A DNA stretch of 7,255 nucleotides. Origin: an uncultured bacterium. Lineage in GTDB: Bacteria > Acidobacteriota > Thermoanaerobaculia > Multivoradales > JAHEKO01. Location of the stretch: assembly GCA_938016625.1 (NCBI GenBank), contig CALILB010000126.1:1-7255 (forward strand), written 5' to 3'. Below are positions 1 through 7,141 of this stretch, in pieces (position 1 is the stretch's first letter; each line of letters starts with the position of its first letter). The position numbers and the translations under genes are program-made. A model generated the notes under the pieces. It was not told the origin of the DNA and searched no databases. It was given only the letters and a program-made list of their open reading frames with translations.

Positions 1-2898
1 GTTGAAGATGTTGAAGGCGTCGATGCTGAACGTCAGGCCGGTGTTGCCCGTGGCTCGCCACTCCTTCTCGAGCCGCAGGTCCATGATGAAGATGTCGTCG
101 TTCCGGAAGTCGGTGATGTCGTTGGGAGCGAGGATGTTGCGGCCGATGCCGTCGAGACCACCTACTCGCACGAAGTACGGTATGGGGTACCCCTGGCGGC
201 CGCTCAAGTTGGCAGCCACGTTGAAGCCCCACCCGCGATCGGGCGCCACCTGGTACATGCCGTTGACGTTCCACTGCCAGTCGGACTGCATCCAGATGCC
301 CGCCTTGTTACGCATCGCCCCCTGCACGACGAAGGCCTGACCGTCCTCTCTGCCGCCCACGGTTTCGTCGGGCTGCAGCCGGTTGGGGTCGTTGTTGTCG
401 AAGAAACTCGACGGAACGTCCCACTCCTCGGTGAAGTTGTAGTTGAGGAACCCGCGAAGCATCCACTGGTTTGTCAACCGTTTGGTGAAGGTGATGGCGG
501 TGCCAAAGTAGTTGAGCTCCCGATCACCGTTGGTGAAGAAGGTTCCGCCGGTGTAGGAGAGACTCGGGTTGGCGAAGAACGTCGGAATCGAGAACGAGCT
601 GCCATCGGGGAGGGTCCCGGTGACGGGAAGCAGGTTCTCGACATACTCGCTGGCAGCTGCCGTCCGCTCGACACCGTTGGCGTCGGTGAACAGCAGCTGG
701 TAGTCCTCGACATCGGTCTTCACCCGCCAGGTAAAGCTGATACCCGTCACGAACTCCGGCAGGAAGGAGTGCTCGAGACCCAGGATCAGCTCGCTGGCCA
801 CCGGCGGATCCATGTTGGGATCGTTGACATTCGATGACGAGAGCGCCGTCGGCGCGGCCGGATTGAAGCCAAAGGCTCCGCCGAGGACGGCCCACTGCTC
901 GCCGTCATCGTAGAAATCGGCGAAGCCACCCGGGCTGTCGAGGAACACGATGAGCGCCACGTCCCCATCGACCGGGTTCATCCGGCTGATATCTCTCAGC
1001 CCCAGGGCGTCGGGGTACATCGAAAAGCTACCCCGGACCAGGGTCTTGCGCTCCTCGCCGAGGGCGTAGGTCACACCCAGACGCGGCGCGATGCTCGTCC
1101 AGCTGATCCCGTTGGCGTCGTTGCCGCCAAACGACAGAGGTGGCATCACGGTGGGGAAGGCGATGTTGGCATCGACCGACCCCGCCTGGTTCTCGCCGTC
1201 CTGATCGTCGTAGCGGAAGCCGACGTTGAACGTCCACTGCCCCATGGCCATCGTGTCCTGGACCCAGAGGGAGTTGTAATTGGTGATGACCGGGACCGGA
1301 CCCTGGCGGTAGGCATAGACCATTCCGGCGTCAGCGGCGCGGCTCGGCGGCAGACCCAGAGAGGCCAGCAGAGCGGGATTCTTCACCCCGGCGACATCGC
1401 CCTCGGTGTGGAAGATGTTCCGCCCCGGGTAGGACCAGGCGCGCTCGATCGCGGCCTCACGTGTACGGCCGCCGAACTTGAGCTCGTGGCTGAGACCGCC
1501 GGTGCTGAAGAAGAAGGAGCCGTCGAGCTTCCACTCCTCAGTCGGCAAGCTGCTGCCGCCGCTGGCGTTGTTGGTGAGGAAGCCGTTGGGATCGGTATTG
1601 GACTCACCACCAGCCGCAGGGATCGCCGGCTGGTCGGGACCCGAGCCGCCCAGTGCGACTAACCCGAAGCCACTGTCGACGAACGAGTACTGGCCGCTCA
1701 AGAAGAAGTTCGAGCTAAAGACGTGTGTGTCCTCGAACTTGGAGATGCCGGACGGACCACGCTGGTTCCAGGTCGCCGAGGCATCCCAGGACGGGTTGGC
1801 ACCACGGCCGAACACTAGCTTTTCGCCGTTGTTGAACGAGCCGACAAACGAGTTGGCCGACGAGAACTGAGCGTTCAGCTTGACCGCCGTGTTCTCGAGG
1901 ACGGTGCGATTGGTGCCGCCGCCACCTGCCTGTTTGTTGATGTCGTTCTGACCCCAGGAGGCCCACAGCCACACCCGGTCACGCCACACCGGACCACCGG
2001 CCTCGAAGCCGATGTCCTGGATGTTGTTGATCTTGTTGGCGATGAAAGGGGGTTGCCCGGGTCCCAGATCGCTCTCGTCGAAGCCCGTGTCGGCCTGTTC
2101 GAGGGCACCAAAGTACCCATCCCCACGGGTGAGCAGGAAGCGCGCCGAGCCGCGGAACTCGTTGTTCCCACGCTTGGTCACCAGGTTGACCGAGACACCG
2201 CCTTTTATCTTGGTGACGTCGTTGCCACCGATCCCCAGCTGGATCTCCTCGAACTGGTCGAAGTCGTAGTAGGTGGACGAGCCGCCACCCTCCATGTCCG
2301 TGATCTGCACGCCGTCGATCAGGAAGTCGTTCTCTCGCTTGGACTGGGCCCCACTACGAAAGGCCGACTGCCCGCCGCTTTCGCTACCGCCGACGTTGAT
2401 CCGGTCGACCATCACGCCCTGCGCCTGGCTCAGGATCGCCCAGGGGTCGCGCGCGGTCGGGATCTTCTCGAGCTCGACCTGGCTGATCGTGGTACCCGCG
2501 GAGAGCTTGCGCTCGTCCAGCAGCGGGCTCTCCGCCGTCACCACGATGACCTCTTCGATGGCAGCCGACAGTTGGACCACGATGGTGGTGTTGCGGGCGA
2601 CGTTGACCGTTACGTTCGGATACTCGAAGGTCGAGAAGCCCTCGAGGCTTGCCTCGAGCCGGTATCTGCCTGGATCGAGCTTGAGAAAGCGGGCCTGCCC
2701 CTCCGGGCCCGTCACCATCAACTGTGGTGCACCCTGTCCGGACAGCTCGACCGTCACGCCGGGGAGCGGTACTCCGTCGGTGTCCTCCGCTTGCACGAAG
2801 ACGTTACCCGAGCGCTCTTGCGCCAGAGCCACCCGGGTGATCGCCGGCAGCAGGACCACAGCTACGGCGAACAGACGAATACACGTTGTTCTTCTCAT
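1..2898 (-). CDS. TonB-dependent receptor, Oar-like, with carboxypeptidase-regulatory-like N-terminal domain (C-terminus cut by window edge)
   Basis: Outer-membrane active transporter; the ligand cannot be told from sequence. The frame is open for 966 codons from the ATG at 2896-2898 to base 1 with no stop, so the gene is partial at its 3' end. Residues 1-26 form a signal peptide (MRRTTCIRLF, hydrophobic core, VALA|QE cleavage). Residues about 28-110 look like a carboxypeptidase-regulatory-like beta-sandwich (DGVPLPGVTVEL, GRYRLEASLEGF). Residues 115-124 (EEVIVVTAES) are a plausible TonB box, and about 130-245 a plug domain (FLIDGVQITD, VSVNLVTKRGNNEF). The rest is an aromatic-rich beta-barrel, with typical late-barrel text (LEKEWRATG, FSIDAFNIFN) at the cut, so probably some tens of residues are missing. 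A GAGG Shine-Dalgarno at 2907-2910 lies 8 bases before the ATG. In Bacteroidota and Acidobacteriota such receptors often import glycans or peptides; whether this one does is unknown. Confidence 0.93.
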   Translation of the reverse strand, partial: MRRTTCIRLFAVAVVLLPAITRVALAQERSGNVFVQAEDTDGVPLPGVTVELSGQGAPQLMVTGPEGQARFLKLDPGRYRLEASLEGFSTFEYPNVTVNVARNTTIVVQLSAAIEEVIVVTAESPLLDERKLSAGTTISQVELEKIPTARDPWAILSQAQGVMVDRINVGGSESGGQSAFRSGAQSKRENDFLIDGVQITDMEGGGSSTYYDFDQFEEIQLGIGGNDVTKIKGGVSVNLVTKRGNNEFRGSARFLLTRGDGYFGALEQADTGFDESDLGPGQPPFIANKINNIQDIGFEAGGPVWRDRVWLWASWGQNDINKQAGGGGTNRTVLENTAVKLNAQFSSANSFVGSFNNGEKLVFGRGANPSWDASATWNQRGPSGISKFEDTHVFSSNFFLSGQYSFVDSGFGLVALGGSGPDQPAIPAAGGESNTDPNGFLTNNASGGSSLPTEEWKLDGSFFFSTGGLSHELKFGGRTREAAIERAWSYPGRNIFHTEGDVAGVKNPALLASLGLPPSRAADAGMVYAYRQGPVPVITNYNSLWVQDTMAMGQWTFNVGFRYDDQDGENQAGSVDANIAFPTVMPPLSFGGNDANGISWTSIAPRLGVTYALGEERKTLVRGSFSMYPDALGLRDISRMNPVDGDVALIVFLDSPGGFADFYDDGEQWAVLGGAFGFNPAAPTALSSSNVNDPNMDPPVASELILGLEHSFLPEFVTGISFTWRVKTDVEDYQLLFTDANGVERTAAASEYVENLLPVTGTLPDGSSFSIPTFFANPSLSYTGGTFFTNGDRELNYFGTAITFTKRLTNQWMLRGFLNYNFTEEWDVPSSFFDNNDPNRLQPDETVGGREDGQAFVVQGAMRNKAGIWMQSDWQWNVNGMYQVAPDRGWGFNVAANLSGRQGYPIPYFVRVGGLDGIGRNILAPNDITDFRNDDIFIMDLRLEKEWRATGNTGLTFSIDAFNIFN

Positions 2899-2947
2899 CC
2901 TTCTGACCTCAATCTCGGCGCAGGGATGATGATCGAACCTGCCGGAC

Positions 2948-2963
2948 CTTCACTCGGGTGAAG
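2948..2963 (-). promoter_or_regulatory. Perfect 6-bp hairpin in the receptor leader
   Basis: CTTCAC (2948-2953) and GTGAAG (2958-2963) are exact reverse complements around a 4-base loop, about 50 bases upstream of the receptor start codon. No T-run follows on either strand, so it does not look like an intrinsic terminator. It could be an operator half-site pair, an RNA leader hairpin or chance. Confidence 0.3.
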
Positions 2964-3036
2964 CGCCCGCCGCCCCTGACACGCGGTTGGCTGACCGAAC
3001 TGTTTGCGTGTTGCTGGACCTCACACTAGCACGGAA

Positions 3037-3055
3037 ACGAGGAGCACCGGCTCGT
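3037..3055 (-). terminator. Possible weak terminator after the M28 peptidase gene
   Basis: Read on the minus strand, ACGAG and CTCGT pair around a 9-base loop and are followed by TTTCC, about 30 bases after the peptidase stop codon. An alternative pairing, GAGC-CGGT-GCTC, uses the same bases. The stem is short and the T-tract is poor, so termination would be inefficient at best. Confidence 0.22.
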
Positions 3056-3083
3056 GCGGTGGTGCGAAGGCGGGGGGTGGGGA

Positions 3084-4238
3084 CTACCTGGTCAGGTCCA
3101 GAGCCGTAGCGGCCACCAGTCGAGCGACCCGCTCGAGCGCATCCCGATCCAGATTCTCGGCGTGATCCTCGGCGGAGTGGATGGCCAGCAGTGCCGGCCC
3201 GAGAGAGCCGCTGGCAAAGGTAATACAGGGGATGCCCCGGTGGACAAAGGGGATGGCGTCGACACCCAGCGCCGGCGGTAGCGGGGTTCCCCGGAGCGGG
3301 ATCTCCAGCCTCTCGGCCGCTCGGCGAGCCATTTTGGAGAGAAAGGGGGAGAACGACTTGCCGACTCCATAACGCTCGAGCAGTAGGGCTTTGCCCGGAA
3401 TTCCCGCCCCATCCAGATTCAGAGCGTAGGTCGGTCGCCCCGCCAGCAGCGAGGCGTGTCGATCCAGCCAGCGCATGGCCCCCACCATGTGATCCTCCTC
3501 GGCCCCGGTCGACAGGAAGATCGCCTCGACATCGGCCGGCAGCTCCCCCGGGAGGATCCGCGCCAGCTCCATCAGGATGCCCACCGAGCCGGCATTGTCG
3601 ACCCCTCCCGGCGACCGGTTGCCGTTCTGCAGTGTAGAAAGAGCGACCAGTGAGGCCGCGGCCAGTCCACCCAGGAGCGGGCCAAGCCAGGGCGGGCCGC
3701 CCACCCGCCCCATCGCCAGGCCCACGATCAGAAGAGCTGCCAGGCCGGCGCCGGCAAGCAGTGTCAGGATGGTGAGGCCGGATCGGTAGGGCAGCGTCAG
3801 GTTTTGTGACTTGCTGTCGTGGTGGGCGACAAAGATCAGCGACAGACGCGGCCGCCGTGGGCCAGTGCGACCAACGACATTGGCAGTGCGGGTCGAGCCC
3901 TCCCGGGAATAGAGCCTCTCCAGCCAGGGCGACCAGACCAGGAGTGTCCCCCCGGCCAGCAGTGCAAGCGCCAGACAAGAGGCGGCGATCTGAGGTTGTG
4001 GTTGGGCCAGGATTCCGGCAACACCCACCAGCAGGCCGGTACCCAGAAGCAGCAGGCGTAGAGCCCGAAAGGCGGGACCTATGTCGTAGGTGAACTCCTC
4101 GCAGCTGACCTCGAGCCCCGCTTCGCGCAGCCAGCCGGCCACCAGCTCGATGGCACGGGTATCGCCTTCGGTTCCCGGATAACGAGGAAACGCCAGGGCG
4201 CTCGCTTCCCTTTCGATGCGCTCGCCGTCCACTCTCAC
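3084..4238 (-). CDS. M28-family zinc aminopeptidase-like protein with four predicted transmembrane segments
   Basis: Predicted di-zinc metallopeptidase of 384 residues. The full M28 ligand set is visible: H139 and D141 in AHHDS, bridging D214 in GGVDNAGS, catalytic E247 and ligand E248 in STGAEED, D276 in NLDGAG and H354 in IHSAEDH. The N-terminal 50 residues (RYPGTEGDTRAIELVAGWLREAGLEV) match the usual first helix of this fold, and there is no signal peptide. The fold is interrupted by hydrophobic hairpins at about 60-78/84-102 (before AHHDS) and 154-177/183-202 (between the histidine and aspartate motifs). Arginines cluster at the flanks (58-61, 107-131, 152, 208), which predicts a cytoplasmic active site. 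The start is a GTG at 4236-4238 with a strong Shine-Dalgarno at 4243-4250. It lies 60 bases after the DUF3014 gene, probably in the same transcript. Substrate unknown; a peptide or an aminoacylated small molecule would fit the family. Confidence 0.9.
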   Translation of the reverse strand: MRVDGERIEREASALAFPRYPGTEGDTRAIELVAGWLREAGLEVSCEEFTYDIGPAFRALRLLLLGTGLLVGVAGILAQPQPQIAASCLALALLAGGTLLVWSPWLERLYSREGSTRTANVVGRTGPRRPRLSLIFVAHHDSKSQNLTLPYRSGLTILTLLAGAGLAALLIVGLAMGRVGGPPWLGPLLGGLAAASLVALSTLQNGNRSPGGVDNAGSVGILMELARILPGELPADVEAIFLSTGAEEDHMVGAMRWLDRHASLLAGRPTYALNLDGAGIPGKALLLERYGVGKSFSPFLSKMARRAAERLEIPLRGTPLPPALGVDAIPFVHRGIPCITFASGSLGPALLAIHSAEDHAENLDRDALERVARLVAATALDLTR

Positions 4239-4242
4239 CGAG

Positions 4243-4250
4243 CCCCCTCC
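4243..4250 (-). promoter_or_regulatory. Strong Shine-Dalgarno deciding the GTG start of the M28 gene
   Basis: On the minus strand this reads GGAGGGGG, with the GGAGG core 7 bases before the GTG at 4236-4238. It supports that non-ATG start as the true one and gives the peptidase its own ribosome entry rather than relying on coupling to DUF3014. Confidence 0.75.
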
Positions 4251-4298
4251 GCGACCCTCTCCGCCACGGACCGTAAGCGAGTCACCGGCTGTCGGTCG

Positions 4299-5141
4299 TC
4301 ACCTGGCCGGGGAAAGCTGGGACTGGGGAAGACCGATCTCCAGGGCGATCGCCCGCGCCTTTGCCTGGATCTTGCGAAGATTGTCGGGGCCTAGACGCAA
4401 GAAATGCTTTTCGGCCTCGGTCAGCTCTTCCAACTTCGAATCGGCGAACTCGAAGCTGGAGACCTTTGGCACGAGCTCGATCTGACCTTCGACCACGGGT
4501 GTTCGCAAGAGGGTATCGATCGCCTCGAGCAGGGCATCGTCGAAGTCTTTGTTCGGGTAGCCCAGCTCACGGTAGGCCTCCTGCAGCAAGGGCTTGACCG
4601 AGCGGTAGAGGTTGGCGGTGCCGCGCACATCGATCGAGGAGACGACGTCGGCGATCCTGTCGTAGCGCTGGTAGGCGGAGTCGTCGACGTAAACCCTCGA
4701 CATGTCCTCACGCGTGCCAAAGCCCTTCTCGGGCTCCAAGAATTCCAGATGGGTACGAGGACTGACACCCTCGGCCAGGTTGTCCACAACCACGACGAAT
4801 CGCCGGATCAGGTCGTCGGTGGCCAGCCACCCAAACAGCTCCGGGTGAGCCGAGAGCTGCGCCACCACCGCCCGCATCCACTCGTCGCTGTCCGCCAACG
4901 TGGGGAGATCCACCGGTGCCGTCGATTCCGGAATCTCGCCCTCGGGGGCCAGGGCTTCGACCGCCGGTGCAGCTTCTTCGACCGGCTCGGTTTCCTGGCG
5001 TTGCTGACTCCAACGCCAGATAAAGAAGCCGAGCACCGCCACCACGATCACCCCTATGGCGATCGCAATCGGCCCGGTCAGCGGCCCGCGCTTTTGGCTC
5101 TCCTCGGTCGGTTCCAGATCGAAGTCCTGCAGCTCGCTCAT
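4299..5141 (-). CDS. DUF3014 domain-containing membrane-anchored protein
   Basis: This 280-residue protein is recognised as DUF3014, a family without assigned function. It has an acidic N-terminal tail (1-17), one transmembrane helix at about 22-43 (GPIAIAIGVIVVAVLGFFIW), a Pro/Glu/Ala-rich linker at about 50-78 and then the conserved domain. Family hallmarks in order are LPTLADSDEW (79-88), LIRRFVVVVDNLAEG (111-125), YQRYDRI (157-163), NLYRSVKPLLQEAYRELGYP (177-196), EAIDTLLRTPVV (206-217) and a terminal FADSKLEELTEAEKHFLRLGPDNLRKI run. The layout suggests a bitopic protein with its domain probably in the periplasm, but basic residues lie on both sides of the helix, so orientation is uncertain. 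The ATG at 5139-5141 is preceded by an AAAGG-like site about 9 bases upstream. It is the first gene of a probable two-gene unit with the M28 peptidase, divergent from the aldo/keto reductase. Confidence 0.9.
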   Translation of the reverse strand: MSELQDFDLEPTEESQKRGPLTGPIAIAIGVIVVAVLGFFIWRWSQQRQETEPVEEAAPAVEALAPEGEIPESTAPVDLPTLADSDEWMRAVVAQLSAHPELFGWLATDDLIRRFVVVVDNLAEGVSPRTHLEFLEPEKGFGTREDMSRVYVDDSAYQRYDRIADVVSSIDVRGTANLYRSVKPLLQEAYRELGYPNKDFDDALLEAIDTLLRTPVVEGQIELVPKVSSFEFADSKLEELTEAEKHFLRLGPDNLRKIQAKARAIALEIGLPQSQLSPAR

Positions 5142-5240
5142 CGCTCAATCCCTTTCCAAACAGCCCTCGAGTCCCCCCATTCTAATCGGAATGAGCTTCC
5201 GCGTGGCACGCCTTCGATAGACTCCCGTGGAGAAATTCAT
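5142..5240. promoter_or_regulatory. Divergent promoter region between DUF3014 and the aldo/keto reductase
   Basis: These 99 bases separate two divergent start codons and must hold the reductase promoter and probably that of the DUF3014-M28 unit. An inverted repeat CATTC (5178-5182)/GAATG (5189-5193) with a 6-base centre sits near the middle and could be an operator. A TAGAAT hexamer on the minus strand (5179-5184), overlapping it, is a possible -10 for DUF3014, and TAGACT (5218-5223) is a weak -10-like match for the reductase. No convincing -35 element was found for either. The reductase Shine-Dalgarno GGAGA is at 5229-5233. Confidence 0.45.
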
Positions 5241-6209
5241 ATGCGTAGAATCCGGCTTGGTCGCACCGGCGCCGAAGTCTCCGCCATCTCCGTCGGCACC
5301 TGGGGTCACGGTGGCGCCAAGACGGTACGGGGCCGACCCGTGGGCTGGTCGGGTCACGATGACGGCCTGGCCGCGTCAGCGCTGCGACGCGCCCACGAGC
5401 TCGGGCTGAACCACTGGGATACCGCCGATGTCTATGGGGATGGCCAGGCGGAGTCGCTGATCGGCGCGCTTTGGGGCGACATTCCCCGCGAGGAGATCTT
5501 TCTCGCCAGCAAGGTGGGCTGGGACCCCGGTCCCTACCGCCACTTCTACGACCCAGAGCAGATTCGCCGGCAGCTGGCGAGATCGCTCACCCTGCTCAGT
5601 ACCGACCGGATCGATCTCTACTATTTTCACCACTGCAATTTCGGTCCCGGGGAGAAATACCTGGACGACGCCATCGATCTGTTTCATCAGTTCCAGGCCG
5701 AGGGCAAGATCCGCTTTATCGGTCTCTCCGATTGGAAGGCGTCGAAGATCGCCCGTTACGCCCCGCGGATCGATCCCGACGTCGTCCAGCCCTATCGCAA
5801 CGTCGTCGACAACACCTATCGTTCGAGCGGGCTGGAGTCTTGGATTGAAGACCACGACACCGGCGTAGCCTTCTTCTCACCTCTGAAGCACGGCTTGCTC
5901 ACCGGCAAGCACGACCGGCCACCGGATTTCGGCGATGGTGACCACCGGTCGGGAATCCAGGATTTCCAGAACCCCGAGGTGCTGGCCCACTACCGGCGAT
6001 GCCGGGCAGAACTGCAAGATCGATTCGCCACCCAGCCGGAGCCCGTTCTCCGCGCCCTAGTCGGCGCCCTGCTGGCGGACACACCCACCGGGTGTGCACT
6101 CGTCGGCCTGCGCCGCCCGGAGCACGCGGAGGCCGCCGCGGCCGCCGGCGAGCCCCTGAGCAATAAAGATGCGAAGTGGGTCCGAGAGCTCTACCGCCAG
6201 AGCTCCTAG
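5241..6209 (+). CDS. Aldo/keto reductase
   Basis: Soluble NAD(P)H-dependent oxidoreductase of 322 residues, the usual size for this TIM-barrel family, reducing carbonyl substrates; the actual substrate is unknown. The N-terminus is typical (MRRIRLGRTGAEVSAISVGTW). The catalytic tetrad is present: D60 and Y65 in HWDTADVYGDG, K91 in FLASKVGW and H130 in RIDLYYFHH. The cofactor region includes FIGLSDW (159-165), VVQPYRN (181-187), FFSPLKHGLLTGK (211-223) and the C-terminal GCALVGLRRPEHAE segment. The usual GxSN reads GLSD, an Asn-to-Asp change. The ATG at 5241 has GGAGA 7 bases upstream. The frame stays open upstream to 4404, but that part is antisense to DUF3014 and carries no reductase sequence, so the internal ATG is chosen. 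The gene is convergent with the nuclease gene, with 11 bases between stops and no clear terminator. No functional link to the divergent DUF3014 unit is evident. Confidence 0.93.
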   Translation: MRRIRLGRTGAEVSAISVGTWGHGGAKTVRGRPVGWSGHDDGLAASALRRAHELGLNHWDTADVYGDGQAESLIGALWGDIPREEIFLASKVGWDPGPYRHFYDPEQIRRQLARSLTLLSTDRIDLYYFHHCNFGPGEKYLDDAIDLFHQFQAEGKIRFIGLSDWKASKIARYAPRIDPDVVQPYRNVVDNTYRSSGLESWIEDHDTGVAFFSPLKHGLLTGKHDRPPDFGDGDHRSGIQDFQNPEVLAHYRRCRAELQDRFATQPEPVLRALVGALLADTPTGCALVGLRRPEHAEAAAAAGEPLSNKDAKWVRELYRQSS

Positions 6210-6220
6210 AGCTTACGGAT

Positions 6221-7129
6221 CTATCGACTGTCGCGAATCAGCCAGTCGGGCAGCTCGACCTCGGCCGACTTCTCCCAGGCGGTCAAGAACAGGCTAGCGG
6301 TAAAGCGCACCGCGGCGCGATAACGCTGCTCGGTGAAGACTCTCACCGCGGGTGGCAACGGGCTCACCTGGTCCTTGCGCGCGGGCAGCAGTGGCTCGAG
6401 CTCGTAGACCTTCTCCACCAGGGCGTGGCTGGCGGCGAATTCGCGGCCAACGGCCGGCATGAAGTCGGCGAAGACTTCCAACTCCAGACCCTCGAGCGCC
6501 CCGGTGCGATCGAAGCCCCCCCGCTCGAAGAGCACATCCACCTGGTGGTGGACACCGGTGCGGGGCGAAGTTCCATCGGGATTGGCACGGCCGTTGTGAT
6601 GCACGGTCGTGTGCAGCGGCTGGCAGAGGTCCCCGGCGTAGTGCGCCAGGATGCCGGCATAGACCAGCGCTTTTGCCTGAATACGCGGATTGTGCGGGTA
6701 GCGCCGGTGCTCGGCAAATACCAGGGTCAAGCGTTGCACGCCCTCGACAATCGAGTAAGGGAGCATTCCGGTCTGGTCCGGGCCGAACTCGACCGCCTCC
6801 GCCCCCGGCTCCGAGCCGAGCCAGGTCACCAGCCGGATGAGGTCGTAGCGGGTCGGGGGGAAGGGACGGCCGCCGAGTAGCTCGACATCCAGATAGTGCT
6901 CGGGGTTCTCCCCGGCGCGCAGCTCGGTAAAAGCGTCGGGCTTGAAAAGATCCGGATCGATCGAACTATGAGCAACGGCCTGCGCCCCGTCGCGAAAGAA
7001 ACGCGGCACGCTGGCGGGGAGAGCCTCTACCGCAGCTTCGGTGGCGAGGCGATGCCCCTGTGTGTGCCAGGCCCAACAGCTCGGCGCCATCAGCAACAGA
7101 GACGCCACTGCAATAAATGTCGATCTCAC
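6221..7129 (-). CDS. Secreted S1/P1-type zinc nuclease
   Basis: Predicted exported phosphodiesterase of the S1/P1 nuclease family (phospholipase C-like fold, three-zinc site), which cleaves single-stranded nucleic acids and 3'-phosphates; the substrate here is inferred from family. Of 302 residues, 1-20 are a signal peptide (MRSTFIAVASLLLMAPSCWA), leaving mature Trp21, whose amino terminus binds zinc in this family. Other putative ligands are H26 (WHTQGH), D58 or D60 (SSIDPD), H78 (NPEHYLD), H163 and D167 (LAHYAGD), H173 (QPLH), and H194 and D198 (HHQVD). All expected positions are present, so the enzyme is probably active. A cysteine two residues before the predicted cleavage site (SCWA|W) does not make a lipobox. 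The start is GTG (7127-7129) with GGAGGGG at 7135-7141. Its leader contains the long inverted repeat at 7141-7232. A general zinc-dependent phospholipase C annotation is the main alternative. Likely role: scavenging phosphate or nucleosides from external nucleic acid. Confidence 0.9.
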   Translation of the reverse strand: MRSTFIAVASLLLMAPSCWAWHTQGHRLATEAAVEALPASVPRFFRDGAQAVAHSSIDPDLFKPDAFTELRAGENPEHYLDVELLGGRPFPPTRYDLIRLVTWLGSEPGAEAVEFGPDQTGMLPYSIVEGVQRLTLVFAEHRRYPHNPRIQAKALVYAGILAHYAGDLCQPLHTTVHHNGRANPDGTSPRTGVHHQVDVLFERGGFDRTGALEGLELEVFADFMPAVGREFAASHALVEKVYELEPLLPARKDQVSPLPPAVRVFTEQRYRAAVRFTASLFLTAWEKSAEVELPDWLIRDSR

Positions 7130-7134
7130 TTCAA

Positions 7135-7141
7135 CCCCTCC
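7135..7141 (-). promoter_or_regulatory. Shine-Dalgarno of the nuclease gene, abutting the inverted repeat
   Basis: On the minus strand this reads GGAGGGG, with the GGAGG core 7 bases before the GTG at 7127-7129, supporting that start. Its 5'-most base, at 7141, is also the outermost paired base of the inverted repeat, so folding of the repeat in RNA could affect ribosome access. Confidence 0.7.

Larger units (their letters stand above)
2899..3083. other. Intergenic spacer between M28 peptidase and TonB receptor, with small hairpins
   Basis: These 185 bases hold no credible gene. Both flanking genes are read on the minus strand, so the spacer is the 3' flank of the peptidase gene and the 5' leader of the receptor gene. 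It contains a perfect 6-bp hairpin (2948-2963), a weak GCAGG/CCTGC pair (2920-2924 with 2938-2942) and a terminator-like ACGAG/CTCGT hairpin (3037-3055). I could not identify a convincing -35/-10 pair for the receptor. The size of the gap and the hairpins suggest that the receptor has its own promoter here, but this is inference. Confidence 0.5.

Noticed and set aside
2053..2961. 302-codon open frame on the plus strand
   Set aside because: It lies antisense to the start of the TonB receptor gene, which has a signal peptide, domain order and motifs. The plus-frame translation is low in complexity and resembles no family; long antisense frames are expected in GC-rich DNA.
2950..3978. 342-codon minus-strand frame overlapping the M28 gene
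   Set aside because: It is out of frame with the M28 peptidase, whose complete catalytic motifs identify the real gene; this frame is Arg/Gly/Pro-rich with no motif.
4239..4298. Terminator or separate promoter between DUF3014 and M28 genes
   Set aside because: Only a weak GACCG/CGGTC pair with a long loop is visible, no T-run and no promoter hexamers; the gap mainly holds the M28 Shine-Dalgarno site.
4404..5240. In-frame 279-codon upstream extension of the aldo/keto reductase
   Set aside because: The stretch is antisense to DUF3014 for most of its length and contains no recognisable domain. The reductase begins normally at the ATG at 5241, which has its own Shine-Dalgarno site.
6196..6223. 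Bidirectional terminator between the convergent stop codons
   Set aside because: Only 11 bases separate the stops, and the local AGAGCT repeats do not make a stable hairpin followed by a T-run on either strand.
6176..6880. 234-codon plus-strand frame downstream of the reductase
   Set aside because: It is antisense to the S1/P1 nuclease gene and overlaps the end of the reductase gene; no family features.
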